Of a DNA stretch of 64,000 nt, positions 1 through 7,669 are shown piece after piece. The stretch comes from SSSZ01 sp016790965 (GTDB lineage Bacteria > Pseudomonadota > Gammaproteobacteria > Burkholderiales > Rhodocyclaceae): positions 1 through 64,000 of the forward strand of contig JAEUNZ010000006.1 in the NCBI GenBank assembly GCA_016790965.1. Direction: 5' to 3'. The number at the start of each line of letters is the position of its first letter. Position 1 is the first letter of the stretch. The translations under genes and the position numbers were made by a program. Below the pieces are notes generated by a model. The model saw only the letters and a list, made by a program, of their open reading frames with translations, was not told the DNA's origin and searched no databases.

Positions 1-333
1 CTCGCTCGCCAGTCGCGCCGCGGCATCCGAGCGGCCGCCGCTGCGGCAGAGAAACAGGACCAGCGCTTCGCGATCGACCTGGCGCATCAGTTCGGTGGCG
101 AAATTGGGGTTCCGCCCACCGCCCGGGTAGAGGTTCCACTCGATCTCGACAGCGCCGGGAACGCGGCCCACCCAGTCCCATTCGGCGCGGGTGCGCACGT
201 CGACCAGCCGGGCGCCGGGGGCCAGGCGCAAGAGGTCGAAGGCTTCCTGCGGCGTCAGCGCGCCTTCGTAAGGCAGGCCCATGGCCTTGGCCCGCTGTTG
301 CGCGAGGGTGAGGATCTCCGATAGCTTGCCCAT
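1..333 (-). CDS. Rhodanese-domain protein (3' end beyond the window)
   Basis: Single-domain rhodanese-like sulfurtransferase, cut by the left edge. The first 111 residues are present. They contain a typical rhodanese core (ALTPQEAFDLL, then LVDVRTRAEW) and the active-site loop CRSGGRS, whose cysteine would carry the persulfide. The start is the ATG at 331-333, preceded by no close upstream gene. Short stand-alone rhodaneses move sulfane sulfur in the cytoplasm, but the acceptor cannot be told from sequence. It is divergent from glnA across a 439-bp region holding the glnA promoter, so shared regulation is possible but not shown. Confidence 0.85.
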   Translation of the reverse strand, partial: MGKLSEILTLAQQRAKAMGLPYEGALTPQEAFDLLRLAPGARLVDVRTRAEWDWVGRVPGAVEIEWNLYPGGGRNPNFATELMRQVDREALVLFLCRSGGRSDAAARLASE

Positions 334-574
334 AATCCGCAACCGTTGGAATTCGAGGCCGATAGTATAGGGCACGGCGAATCGCTCTCGATCAACTCCG
401 TCACAGGCAGCCATCCCCGGTAATGGCCGGTCGCGGCCCTGCGGCGGTGCGGCGCGACCGGCGTCCGTGCGGACGCCAACCTGGCTTCCGCGAGCGACAG
501 CGCTTCGCCGAGTCGGTCGGCCACCGGGAGGCATCGCCGGCCTCCCGGCGCGCCGGGGCGGCAGCGCCATGGAC

Positions 575-591
575 CGCACCACCCCGGTGCG
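575..591 (+). promoter_or_regulatory. NtrC enhancer site 1 of glnA
   Basis: Perfect dyad CGCACC-N5-GGTGCG of 17 bp, matching the NtrC consensus TGCACC-N5-GGTGCA except at the outermost bases. It lies about 128 bp upstream of the predicted glnA start of transcription and 31 bp (about three helical turns) from site 2. Confidence 0.75.
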
Positions 592-605
592 GCCGATCAT
601 CCGCC

Positions 606-622
606 TGCACGGAGTTGGTGCG
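606..622 (+). promoter_or_regulatory. NtrC enhancer site 2 of glnA
   Basis: 17-bp dyad TGCACG-N5-GGTGCG, a good NtrC half-site pair, about 97 bp upstream of the predicted sigma-54 start. Together with site 1 it reproduces the paired-site layout known for enterobacterial glnA (two strong sites about 32 bp apart near -108 and -140). Confidence 0.72.
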
Positions 623-684
623 TCAAATCTCCGGCTGATTGGCGTACCACCCTGTGGCAAAATGACGTGCTTCGCAAACAGGTG

Positions 685-701
685 TTGGCACGGTTTCTGC
701 T
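685..701 (+). promoter_or_regulatory. sigma-54 promoter of glnA
   Basis: TTGGCACGGTTTCTGCT: the -24 GG (687-688) and -12 GC (699-700) are exactly 10 bp apart and the -24 block TGGCAC is a full consensus match. Predicted transcription start is about 711, giving a leader of some 60 bases before the glnA ATG at 773. Confidence 0.82.
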
Positions 702-772
702 AAAGAGGCTGCGTTGGCTTTTTATTGTCGCCGGCGTCGCCGGCTTCTTGATGAGTTAGGAGATTGACGATT

Positions 773-2188
773 ATGGCAACCCCGCAAGACGTGATGAAGA
801 TGGTCAAGGAAAACGACGCCAACTTCGTCGACTTCCGGTTTACCGATACCCGTGGCAAGGAACAGCACGTCACCGTGCCGGTCTCCGCCTTCAGCGAAGA
901 CAAGTTCGAAAACGGCCATGCCTTCGACGGCTCCTCCATCGCCGGCTGGAAGGGCATCCAGGCTTCCGACATGCTGCTCATGCCGGACGCCGACACTGCC
1001 TACGTCGATCCCTTCTTCGACGAAACCACCGTGGTCATCACCTGCGACGTGGTTGATCCCACCGATGGCCGCGGCTACGACCGCGACCCCCGCTCCATCG
1101 CCAAGCGCGCCGAAGCCTACCTCAAGTCCTCCGGCCTGGGCGACACCGCCTACTTCGGCCCGGAACCCGAATTCTTCATCTTCGACGGCGTCGAATGGTC
1201 TGTCGACATGTCCGGCTGCTCTCTGAAGATCCACTCCGCCGAAGCGGCCTGGGCTTCCGGTGAGAAGAACGAAGGCATGGGGGCCTCCGGCCACCGTCCC
1301 TCCGTCAAGGGCGGCTACTTCCCGGTTCCCCCGGTCGACAGCCTGCACGACATCCGCTCTGCCATGGTGCTGACCCTGGAAGCGCTGGGCGTGCCCGTCG
1401 AAGTGCATCACCACGAAGTGGCCAACGCCGGCCAGTGCGAAATCGGTACCGTGTTCAGCACCTTGACCAAGCGCGCCGACTGGACCCAGATCCTTAAGTA
1501 CGTGGTGCACAACGTTGCCCACCAGTACGGCAAGACCGCCACCTTCATGCCCAAGCCCATCGTCGGTGACAACGGTTCCGGCATGCACGTGCACCAGTCC
1601 ATCTGGAAGGACGGCAAGAACCTGTTCGCCGGTGACGGCTACGCCGGCCTGTCCGAGTTCGCGCTGTTCTACATCGGCGGCATCATCAAGCACGCCAAGG
1701 CCCTGAATGCCATCACCAACCCGGGTACCAACTCCTACAAGCGTCTGGTTCCCCACTACGAAGCCCCGGTCAAGCTGGCCTACTCCGCCAAGAACCGTTC
1801 CGCTTCCATCCGCATTCCCTTCGTGGCCTCCACCAAGGCTCGCCGCATCGAGACCCGCTTCCCGGATCCCATCGCCAACCCTTACCTGGCCTTCTCCGCC
1901 CTCATGATGGCCGGCCTGGACGGCGTGCAGAACAAGATTCACCCCGGCGATCCCGCCGACAAGAATCTATACGACCTACCGCCGGAAGAAGATGCCAAGA
2001 TCCCGACCGTCTGTGCCAGCCTGGAAGAAGCCCTCAATGCCCTGGACAAGGACCGCGAGTTCCTGACCAAGGGCGGCGTGTTCTCCAACGACTGGATCGA
2101 TGCCTACATCGACCTGAAGATGGACGAAGTGAACAAGATCCGCATGACCACCCACCCGGTGGAATTCGATCTGTACTACAGCTGCTGA
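773..2188 (+). CDS. glnA: Type I glutamine synthetase
   Basis: Makes glutamine from glutamate, ammonium and ATP in the cytoplasm as a dodecamer. The 471-aa product is the usual size for GSI-beta enzymes and shows the beta-grasp N-terminus, the metal-binding stretch GPEPEFFIFDG, the NGSGMHVHQS region, and the adenylylation loop NLYDLPPEE with the modified tyrosine at residue 400. The ATG at 773 is chosen over an in-frame TTG at 764 because AGGAG at 758-762 is well placed for it. It is followed by a strong terminator, so it is probably transcribed alone from the upstream sigma-54 promoter. The adenylylation site implies post-translational control by GlnE, which is not in this window. Confidence 0.98.
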   Translation: MATPQDVMKMVKENDANFVDFRFTDTRGKEQHVTVPVSAFSEDKFENGHAFDGSSIAGWKGIQASDMLLMPDADTAYVDPFFDETTVVITCDVVDPTDGRGYDRDPRSIAKRAEAYLKSSGLGDTAYFGPEPEFFIFDGVEWSVDMSGCSLKIHSAEAAWASGEKNEGMGASGHRPSVKGGYFPVPPVDSLHDIRSAMVLTLEALGVPVEVHHHEVANAGQCEIGTVFSTLTKRADWTQILKYVVHNVAHQYGKTATFMPKPIVGDNGSGMHVHQSIWKDGKNLFAGDGYAGLSEFALFYIGGIIKHAKALNAITNPGTNSYKRLVPHYEAPVKLAYSAKNRSASIRIPFVASTKARRIETRFPDPIANPYLAFSALMMAGLDGVQNKIHPGDPADKNLYDLPPEEDAKIPTVCASLEEALNALDKDREFLTKGGVFSNDWIDAYIDLKMDEVNKIRMTTHPVEFDLYYSC

Positions 2189-2206
2189 GCGCTCCGGCGC
2201 GCCGTG

Positions 2207-2234
2207 AAAAGGACGGGCTTGCCCGTCCTTTTTT
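2207..2234 (+). terminator. Rho-independent terminator of glnA
   Basis: Stem GGACGGGC / GCCCGTCC with a two-base loop, preceded by AAAA and followed by six T residues, 19 bp after the glnA stop codon. Confidence 0.9.
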
Positions 2235-2300
2235 GTCTGCTTTCTCGCCCAGTCGGCCGTTATGTCCGGTACACTGATGCCGCCTTCGGGACCGATGACG

Positions 2301-2771
2301 ATGACACGTACTGCTCCAGCCCTGATCCTGCTTCTGTCGGCCGCCTCTCCGGTACTGGCCAACACCATCTACAAGTGTACCGACGAGCACGGCGGCACCC
2401 TCATTTCCAACAGCCGCGTCAATAAGTCTTGCCAGGCCGTGGTCAGCGGACCTGATTCCAGCATTCCCCCGCCCAAGACGCGTTCGCCCGCGGCGGCGAC
2501 ACCTTCCCCCGCCGGCTTTCCCAAAGTGGGCGAGGACACCCAGAAATCCCGCGATGGCGACCGCCGCCTCATCCTGGAGCAGGAACTCGCCGCCGAGCAG
2601 AAGAACCTGGAAGCCGCCCGGAAGGATCTCGCCGAACAGGAGGCCCTGCGCACCGGCGACGAAAAGAATTACCAGAAGGTCGTCGACCGCATCCAGCCCT
2701 ACAAGGATCGGGTCGCCCAGCACGAGCGCAACATTCAGGCGATCAACAAGGAACTCTCCAACCTCCGCTGA
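2301..2771 (+). CDS. Exported DUF4124-type protein
   Basis: About 156 aa. An N-terminal signal peptide (MTRTAPALILLLSAASPVLA) is followed at once by IYKCTDEHGGTLISN, the typical DUF4124 opening with two cysteines (KC and SC) that probably pair in the periplasm. A proline/alanine linker leads to a charged coiled-coil tail (residues about 85-155, rich in E, K, R and Q). The start could be ATG 2295 or 2301; the CGGGAC element suits 2301. The family has no assigned biochemical function. Its place between glnA and ntrB, behind the glnA terminator, is common in betaproteobacteria and does not prove a nitrogen role. Confidence 0.8.
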   Translation: MTRTAPALILLLSAASPVLANTIYKCTDEHGGTLISNSRVNKSCQAVVSGPDSSIPPPKTRSPAAATPSPAGFPKVGEDTQKSRDGDRRLILEQELAAEQKNLEAARKDLAEQEALRTGDEKNYQKVVDRIQPYKDRVAQHERNIQAINKELSNLR

Positions 2772-2824
2772 GAGGCCTTCCCCTGCGCCACGGCTTCTGC
2801 GAGGCCCATCCCGCCCTCTGGGCG

Positions 2825-2839
2825 TAGAATGCCCCCATG
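2825..2839 (+). promoter_or_regulatory. Candidate leaderless promoter of ntrB
   Basis: A TAGAAT -10 hexamer (2825-2830) ends 7 bases before the ntrB ATG at 2837, so transcription would begin at or next to the start codon. No Shine-Dalgarno sequence lies between them. No clear -35 is visible, so this is tentative. Confidence 0.35.
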
Positions 2840-3898
2840 ACTTCCGTCAGTTCCCGATTTGCCGGATTGGACCTGCTGGCCTCGGCGGTCCTTGTCCTCG
2901 ATGCCGAACTCCGCGTGCGCCATCTCAACGGAGCCGGTCAAAATCTCCTCGCAGTGAGCGAAAAGAATCTGGTTGGCCATCGCCTAACCGACGTCTGCCC
3001 CTGTTCGCCTTCCCTCCAGGCGGCTCTGGTCAATGCCGTGAGCAACAACTGGAGCTACACCGGCCAGAACGTCGAAATCGAACGGGCCGATGGCGATCCG
3101 CTTCACCTGAACTGCACCGTCACGCCATTGCTGGTGGAAGACGCGGGCGGTGCCCGCCTGCTGGTCGAACTCCACCCCATCGAGCAGCAACTGGCCGCCA
3201 GCCGGGAGGAGCGGCTCATCGAACAGCAGCAGGCCAATCGGGAGCTGATCCGCAATCTGGCGCACGAAATCAAGAACCCCCTGGGGGGTATCCGCGGCGC
3301 CGCCCAGCTGCTCGAACACGAACTCAACAACCCCTCGCTCAAGGAATATACCCAGGTCATCATCAAGGAAACCGACCGTCTGCAGGATCTCATGCAGCGG
3401 CTCCTGACACCCCATCGGGCCATGCAACCGACCACGGTCAATATCCACGAAATTCTCGAACGGGTGCGCAGCCTGCTCATGGCAGAATTTCCGGGTTCCC
3501 TCGAAGTGCGCCGTGACTACGACACCAGCCTGCCGGAATTGGTCGGCGACCGGGAGCAACTCATCCAGGCCGTGCTCAACGTGGCCCGCAACGCGGCCCA
3601 GGCCATGCAGGGCAGCGGACAGATCATCCTGCGCACCCGTGCCATTCGCCAGGTCACCCTAGTCAAGAAATTGTATCGCCTGGCCCTGGCCATCAAGGTG
3701 ATCGACAACGGCCCGGGGATCCCGGCCGACATCCAGGAGCGCATGTTCTACCCCCTGGTTTCCGGGCGCGAAGGGGGCAGCGGCCTGGGCCTCACCATTG
3801 CTCAGAATTTCGTGCAGCATCACCAGGGCACCATCGAATGCAACAGTCGGCCGGGAGACACCTGCTTTACCCTGCGCCTCCCCATCGAGCCCGCATAG
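2837..3898 (+). CDS. ntrB: Nitrogen-regulation sensor histidine kinase NtrB
   Basis: 353 aa. An N-terminal PAS domain (about residues 8-115) has no membrane segment, so the protein is cytosolic. The HisKA domain carries the H-box NLAHEIKNPLGGIRG with the phosphorylated His143. The HATPase domain follows (N-box VARNAAQAM, G1 box DNGPGIP, G2 box SGLGLTI). Under nitrogen limitation it phosphorylates NtrC; PII (not in the window) switches it to phosphatase. It is followed 126 bp later by ntrC, and its product should drive the glnA and amtB promoters found here. Confidence 0.96.
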   Translation: MTSVSSRFAGLDLLASAVLVLDAELRVRHLNGAGQNLLAVSEKNLVGHRLTDVCPCSPSLQAALVNAVSNNWSYTGQNVEIERADGDPLHLNCTVTPLLVEDAGGARLLVELHPIEQQLAASREERLIEQQQANRELIRNLAHEIKNPLGGIRGAAQLLEHELNNPSLKEYTQVIIKETDRLQDLMQRLLTPHRAMQPTTVNIHEILERVRSLLMAEFPGSLEVRRDYDTSLPELVGDREQLIQAVLNVARNAAQAMQGSGQIILRTRAIRQVTLVKKLYRLALAIKVIDNGPGIPADIQERMFYPLVSGREGGSGLGLTIAQNFVQHHQGTIECNSRPGDTCFTLRLPIEPA

Positions 3899-3914
3899 TG
3901 CGGCGGACCCGCCG

Positions 3915-3955
3915 TGCTTCACCCTCCCGCCACGGGGGAGAGTCGGGGAGGGCAG
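3915..3955. repeat. GC-rich imperfect inverted repeat between ntrB and ntrC
   Basis: CACCCTCCCGCCACGGGGGA followed by GAGTCGGGGAGGGCAGAG forms a hairpin pairing CCCTCC with GGAGGG. It resembles the small REP-like hairpins common in high-GC proteobacterial intergenic DNA. It lacks a T-run and is not an obvious terminator, so ntrB and ntrC may still be cotranscribed. Confidence 0.4.
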
Positions 3956-4024
3956 AGTCAGCTTATTCAGTGGACTGCTCCTTGCTTGAAGGGAGGCGTT
4001 CTTTCCATGGGTGAAGCCAATATC

Positions 4025-5434
4025 ATGAAACCGGTGTGGATCGTCGACGACGACCGTTCAATCCGCTGGGTGCTCGAAAAAACCCTGGCCCGCGAAGGCA
4101 TTCCCTTCAAGAGCTACGCCTCGGCGACCGAAGCCCTTTCCCAACTCGACCACGGCGCTGAGCCTCCTCAGGTGCTGTTGTCCGACATCCGCATGCCCGG
4201 CCAGTCGGGTCTTGATCTCCTGCAGGAGATCAAAGCCCGTTTCCCGGCGGTTCCGGTCATCATCATGACCGCCTACTCCGACCTGGAAAGCGCTGTCGCC
4301 GCCTTTCAGGGCGGAGCCTTCGAATACCTGCCCAAGCCCTTCGATGTGGACCAGGCGGTGGAACTCATCCGCCGCGCCGTCGATCAGTCCATGCACCAGG
4401 AAGGTGCGTCTGAGGAAGTGAGCCTGGCGCCGGAAATCCTCGGCCAGGCGCCTGCCATGCAGGAAGTATTCCGGGCCATCGGCCGCCTGGCCCTTTCCCA
4501 CGCCACGGTGCTCATTACCGGCGAATCGGGTTCCGGCAAGGAACTCGTGGCTCGCGCCCTGCACCGGCACAGCCCCCGGGCGGAGAAGTCCTTCGTCGCC
4601 ATCAACACGGCGGCGATCCCCAAGGACTTGCTCGAATCGGAACTTTTCGGCCACGAGCGGGGCGCTTTCACCGGGGCTCAGGCCCAGCGCCGCGGTCGCT
4701 TCGAACAGGCCGACGGCGGCACCCTCTTCCTGGACGAAATCGGCGACATGCCGGCGGAACTCCAGACCCGTCTCCTGCGGGTGCTTTCCGACGGGCATTT
4801 CTACCGTGTCGGCGGGCACTCGCCCATCAAGGCCAATGTGCGGGTCATCGCCGCCACCCACCAGAATCTGGAAACCCGGGTGAAGGAAGGGCTGTTCCGG
4901 GAAGACCTCTTCCATCGCCTCAACGTCATCCGCATCCGGCTGCCGGCCCTGCACGAACGGCACGAGGACATCCCCCTGCTCACCCGCCACTTCCTCCAGA
5001 AGAGCGCCAAGGAACTGGGGGTCGAACCCAAGCGCCTCTCTGAAGCGGCGGTGAAGTATCTCTGCGCCCTGGATTTTCAGGGTAACGTGCGGCAACTGGA
5101 GAACCTCTGCCATTGGCTGACGGTCATGGCGCCGGGGCAACTAGTCGAAGTCAACGATCTGCCGGCGGAATTGCGCGATGCCCCCGCCGCCGCCGTCGCC
5201 ACTGACTGGGAAAGTGCCCTGGAGGCCGAAGTCGATCGCCTGCTGGCGCGGGGGGTGGGCGACGTCCACGGTCTCCTGTCGCAGACCTTCGAGCGCATCC
5301 TCATTGCCCGCGCCCTGGCCCATACCGCCGGACGGCGCATCGAAGCTGCCAACGCCCTGGGCATCGGCCGCAATACGATTACCCGCAAGATCGCGGAACT
5401 CGGCATCGACGCCGGCCGGGAGGCAGCGGAGTAG
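4025..5434 (+). CDS. ntrC: Nitrogen-regulation response regulator NtrC (sigma-54 activator)
   Basis: 469 aa from ATG 4025 (an in-frame ATG at 4007 would add six residues and has GGGAGG upstream). The receiver domain (about 1-120) has the acidic pocket DDD at 8-10 and the phosphoacceptor Asp54 in LLSDIRMPG. The AAA+ domain has GESGSGKE (Walker A), the sigma-54 contact loop GAFTGA and the GGTLFLDEIGDM Walker B region. The C-terminus is a Fis-type helix-turn-helix (ANALGIGRNTITRKI). It binds the dyads upstream of glnA and amtB and opens sigma-54 promoters. The length and domain order are normal for the family. Confidence 0.97.
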   Translation: MKPVWIVDDDRSIRWVLEKTLAREGIPFKSYASATEALSQLDHGAEPPQVLLSDIRMPGQSGLDLLQEIKARFPAVPVIIMTAYSDLESAVAAFQGGAFEYLPKPFDVDQAVELIRRAVDQSMHQEGASEEVSLAPEILGQAPAMQEVFRAIGRLALSHATVLITGESGSGKELVARALHRHSPRAEKSFVAINTAAIPKDLLESELFGHERGAFTGAQAQRRGRFEQADGGTLFLDEIGDMPAELQTRLLRVLSDGHFYRVGGHSPIKANVRVIAATHQNLETRVKEGLFREDLFHRLNVIRIRLPALHERHEDIPLLTRHFLQKSAKELGVEPKRLSEAAVKYLCALDFQGNVRQLENLCHWLTVMAPGQLVEVNDLPAELRDAPAAAVATDWESALEAEVDRLLARGVGDVHGLLSQTFERILIARALAHTAGRRIEAANALGIGRNTITRKIAELGIDAGREAAE

Positions 5435-5467
5435 TCCGGTCGCGCGCTCCGCGGGAGCGCAGGCTGC

Positions 5468-5507
5468 GGGGTGGGCCGAACGGCGCTGAACCTGTCTGAC
5501 TGACTCC
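5468..5507 (-). repeat. Half copy of the GTCAGTCA palindromic element
   Basis: Read on the minus strand these 40 bases match one end of the elements at 46592 and 54381, with only a few mismatches: a GTCAGTCAGA end, then GGTTCAG and CGTTCGGCCCACCCCGC. The other half is missing. It lies between ntrC and birA, directly upstream of the birA -10 region. Confidence 0.7.
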
Positions 5508-5516
5508 GAGCGGCTC

Positions 5517-5531
5517 TACAATGCCGCCATG
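5517..5531 (+). promoter_or_regulatory. Candidate leaderless promoter of birA
   Basis: TACAAT (5517-5522) ends 7 bases before the birA ATG at 5529, the same spacing as TAGAAT before ntrB. The transcript would start at or beside the ATG, with no room for a ribosome binding site. The expected -35 area falls in the half repeat at 5468-5507. Confidence 0.35.
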
Positions 5532-6335
5532 CCGCTCGTCGATCCCCTACGTCTTGCCCCCCTCCTCGGTCTCTGGGCCGGGCGTTTCGACGTCGATGCG
5601 CTGGCGGAATGCGACTCGACCAGCAGCGAGGTGCTGCGGCGCGCCGAGGCCGGTGCGCCGGCTGGTCTGGTGGTGGTGGCCGACCGCCAGACCGCCGGGA
5701 GGGGGCGCCGGGGTCGTGTGTGGCACGCAGAACCCGAGGATGCCTTGACGTTTTCGCTACTCTGGCGCATCGAGGGACCTCCCGCGCGGCTGGCGGGCCT
5801 CTCGCTCGCCGTGGGGCTGGCCCTGGTCCAGGCGCTGGAACGCCTGGGCTTCCACGCCCTGGGCCTCAAGTGGCCCAATGATGTGCTCGGTCTTTGTTCG
5901 GGCGGCTGGGCCAAGCTGGCCGGGGTTCTCGTGGAGTTGAGCAGCGGTCCGCGGGGGACGCAGGTCGTGATCGGCATCGGCATCAACTTGCGGGCGCCGC
6001 GCGCGACCCTCGACCAAGCGGTGGCGGGACTGGCCGACCTGGGCCCGGTGCCCGACCGGCACGCCGTGCTGGCGGCGCTCCTTGCCTCCCTGGGCGAAGT
6101 TCTGGCGCATTTCGCCCGGCAGGGCTTCGCGCCCCTGCGGTCGGCCTGGGAAGCGCGCCACGCCTGGGCCGGGCAAAAAGTCCGGGTCAGCATCGACGCG
6201 GGGAGGGAGTTGACAGGAAATTGCGTTGGCGTCGACCTAGACGGCAGCCTGCTGCTTTCCTGTCCGGAAGGGCTGCGGCGCGTGGTCGCCGGCGACGTGA
6301 GCCTGAGAGCGCTGAGCGGAGGCGCGAGCGAGTGA
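5529..6335 (+). CDS. birA: Biotin-[acetyl-CoA-carboxylase] ligase (catalytic domain only)
   Basis: 268 aa. Activates biotin with ATP and attaches it to the carboxyl-carrier subunit of acetyl-CoA carboxylase. Motifs seen: the biotinyl-AMP loop GRGRRGRVW, TFSLLWR, LKWPNDVL and VIGIGINL. The C-terminal SH3-like domain is present (GAELTGN-like region near residue 225). There is no N-terminal helix-turn-helix, unlike the bifunctional E. coli BirA of about 321 aa, so it should be a ligase without repressor activity. It overlaps coaX by four bases (GTGA), indicating translational coupling. Confidence 0.94.
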   Translation: MPLVDPLRLAPLLGLWAGRFDVDALAECDSTSSEVLRRAEAGAPAGLVVVADRQTAGRGRRGRVWHAEPEDALTFSLLWRIEGPPARLAGLSLAVGLALVQALERLGFHALGLKWPNDVLGLCSGGWAKLAGVLVELSSGPRGTQVVIGIGINLRAPRATLDQAVAGLADLGPVPDRHAVLAALLASLGEVLAHFARQGFAPLRSAWEARHAWAGQKVRVSIDAGRELTGNCVGVDLDGSLLLSCPEGLRRVVAGDVSLRALSGGASE

Positions 6336-7045
6336 TCTTCTGTATCGATAGTGGCAACACCCGCATCAAATGGGGCATGCACGACGGCCACGCCTGGGTG
6401 GGACAGGGCGTCTGCCGTCAGGGGCGGGCGGCGGACCTGTCCGAACTGGTGGTCGCCTGGCCCGAGCCGGGCCGCATCATGCTGTCCAATGTGGCCGGCC
6501 CCAACGCCCAGGCCGCCATCCTGCAGGCCCTGGGGGCCTGGAGCAAAGCGGTCACCGCGGTACGCGCCACCGCCTGCGCCGGGGGCGTCACCAATGGCTA
6601 TAGGCAGCCGGAAACCCTGGGGGCCGATCGCTGGTGCGCCCTGGTGGGTGCGCGGCGGCGCCTCGGGCGGGCAGTGGTGGTCGTGGGGGCGGGCACCGCG
6701 ACCACAGTGGATATCCTCGACGGGAACGGATGCTTCCTGGGGGGCTTGATCCTGCCGGGACTGGAACTGATGCGCGAATCGCTGGCCCGCGGGACGGCAG
6801 GGCTGGCCCGGGCTTCCGGCCAGGTGGTCACTCTGCCCGACAATACGGCGGATGCTATCGCCAGCGGTGCGGTCGAAGCGACGGCGGGGGCTGTGGAACG
6901 GGCCAGCCGCCGCCTGGGGAACGCACCCTGCCTGCTCTTTGGCGGGGCGGCGACTCCCCTCAAGGCTGCGCTGGCCCTGGAAGTAATCGAAGAGCCGCTC
7001 TTGGTCCTCGAAGGTCTGCACGTCCTCGCCTCCGATTGCGATTGA
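6332..7045 (+). CDS. coaX: Type III pantothenate kinase
   Basis: 237 aa, first committed step of CoA synthesis (pantothenate + ATP). It starts at GTG 6332, overlapping the birA stop. Type III signatures are visible: the P-loop-like IDSGNTRIKWGM at the N-terminus, the LGADRWCALVGA substrate motif, and the GAGTATTVDIL phosphate-binding stretch. Type III kinases of the ASKHA fold are not feedback inhibited by CoA. The birA-coaX pair is common in betaproteobacteria. coaD (28625) and coaE (45139) of the same pathway are also in the window. Confidence 0.95.
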   Translation: MIFCIDSGNTRIKWGMHDGHAWVGQGVCRQGRAADLSELVVAWPEPGRIMLSNVAGPNAQAAILQALGAWSKAVTAVRATACAGGVTNGYRQPETLGADRWCALVGARRRLGRAVVVVGAGTATTVDILDGNGCFLGGLILPGLELMRESLARGTAGLARASGQVVTLPDNTADAIASGAVEATAGAVERASRRLGNAPCLLFGGAATPLKAALALEVIEEPLLVLEGLHVLASDCD

Positions 7046-7191
7046 ATCCGGGCAGCTCGTTTCGCCGCTCGAGGTCCGCTCGTCGTTCAACCGGAACGCC
7101 TCGGCCAAGCCCCAAGGCTCCGCCCTTTCTACGACAGGTCCGTACGTGGTCCGACTGAAGGGCTCCGCGCCTGGAAGGCGGAAAATCAAGG

Positions 7192-7220
7192 TTGAATATC
7201 CGGCCCGGCCGGGGGACAAT
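7192..7220 (+). promoter_or_regulatory. Putative sigma-70 promoter of the DUF350-SPFH operon
   Basis: TTGAAT (7192-7197) and GACAAT (7215-7220) are separated by exactly 17 bp, about 30 bp upstream of the ATG at 7251. The rest of the 205-bp gap after coaX shows no coding sequence. Confidence 0.45.
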
Positions 7221-7250
7221 CCGGCCACGACGACCACCCGAGGGGACGCC

Positions 7251-7652
7251 ATGCTAGATCAGGTGCTCAACAACCTGCCCGGTTTCGCGATGTACTTCGC
7301 GGCCGCCATTGTCATTCTGGCCGTGTTTCTCGCGGTGTATGCCTTCATGACGCCCTACGACGAGTTGACCCTCATCCGCCAGGGCAACGCGGCCGCCTCG
7401 GTGAGCCTGGCCGGCACCCTCCTGGGGATCGCGCTACCGGTGGCGGTCGCCGTGGCGGTGAGCCACAACCTCTACACCATGGCCGGCTGGGGAACGGTGG
7501 CCTGCGTCATCCAGCTTGCCGTCTTTGCCGTCGCCCGCATCGCCTTGCCTCAGCTGGCCCAAGACATCCCGGCCGGCAAAGTCGCCTCCGGAGTGTTCGT
7601 CGCTTCACTGTCTTTGGGCATCGGCGTCATCAACGCCGCCTGCATCGTTTAA
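7251..7652 (+). CDS. DUF350 inner-membrane protein
   Basis: 133 aa with four predicted membrane helices (about residues 10-33, 50-72, 77-99 and 111-132) and little else. The pattern (short protein, TPYDELTLIRQGN between helices 1 and 2, SLAGTLLGIALP in helix 2) is that of the DUF350/YjfL family. The ATG at 7251 follows GAGGGGAC. It is the first gene of a five-gene run ending with a spermidine-synthase-like enzyme. No biochemical role is established for DUF350, and none can be read from the sequence. Confidence 0.85.
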   Translation: MLDQVLNNLPGFAMYFAAAIVILAVFLAVYAFMTPYDELTLIRQGNAAASVSLAGTLLGIALPVAVAVAVSHNLYTMAGWGTVACVIQLAVFAVARIALPQLAQDIPAGKVASGVFVASLSLGIGVINAACIV

Positions 7653-7669
7653 TCACCTGGGAGATCGCC

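Noticed and set aside
3899..3990. Possible terminator between ntrB and ntrC
   Set aside because: The hairpin is GC-rich with no T-run, so it is listed as a repeat rather than a terminator.
5516..7252. 578-codon minus-strand frame opposite birA-coaX
   Set aside because: Shadow of two well-identified enzymes; composition and lack of motifs give no support.
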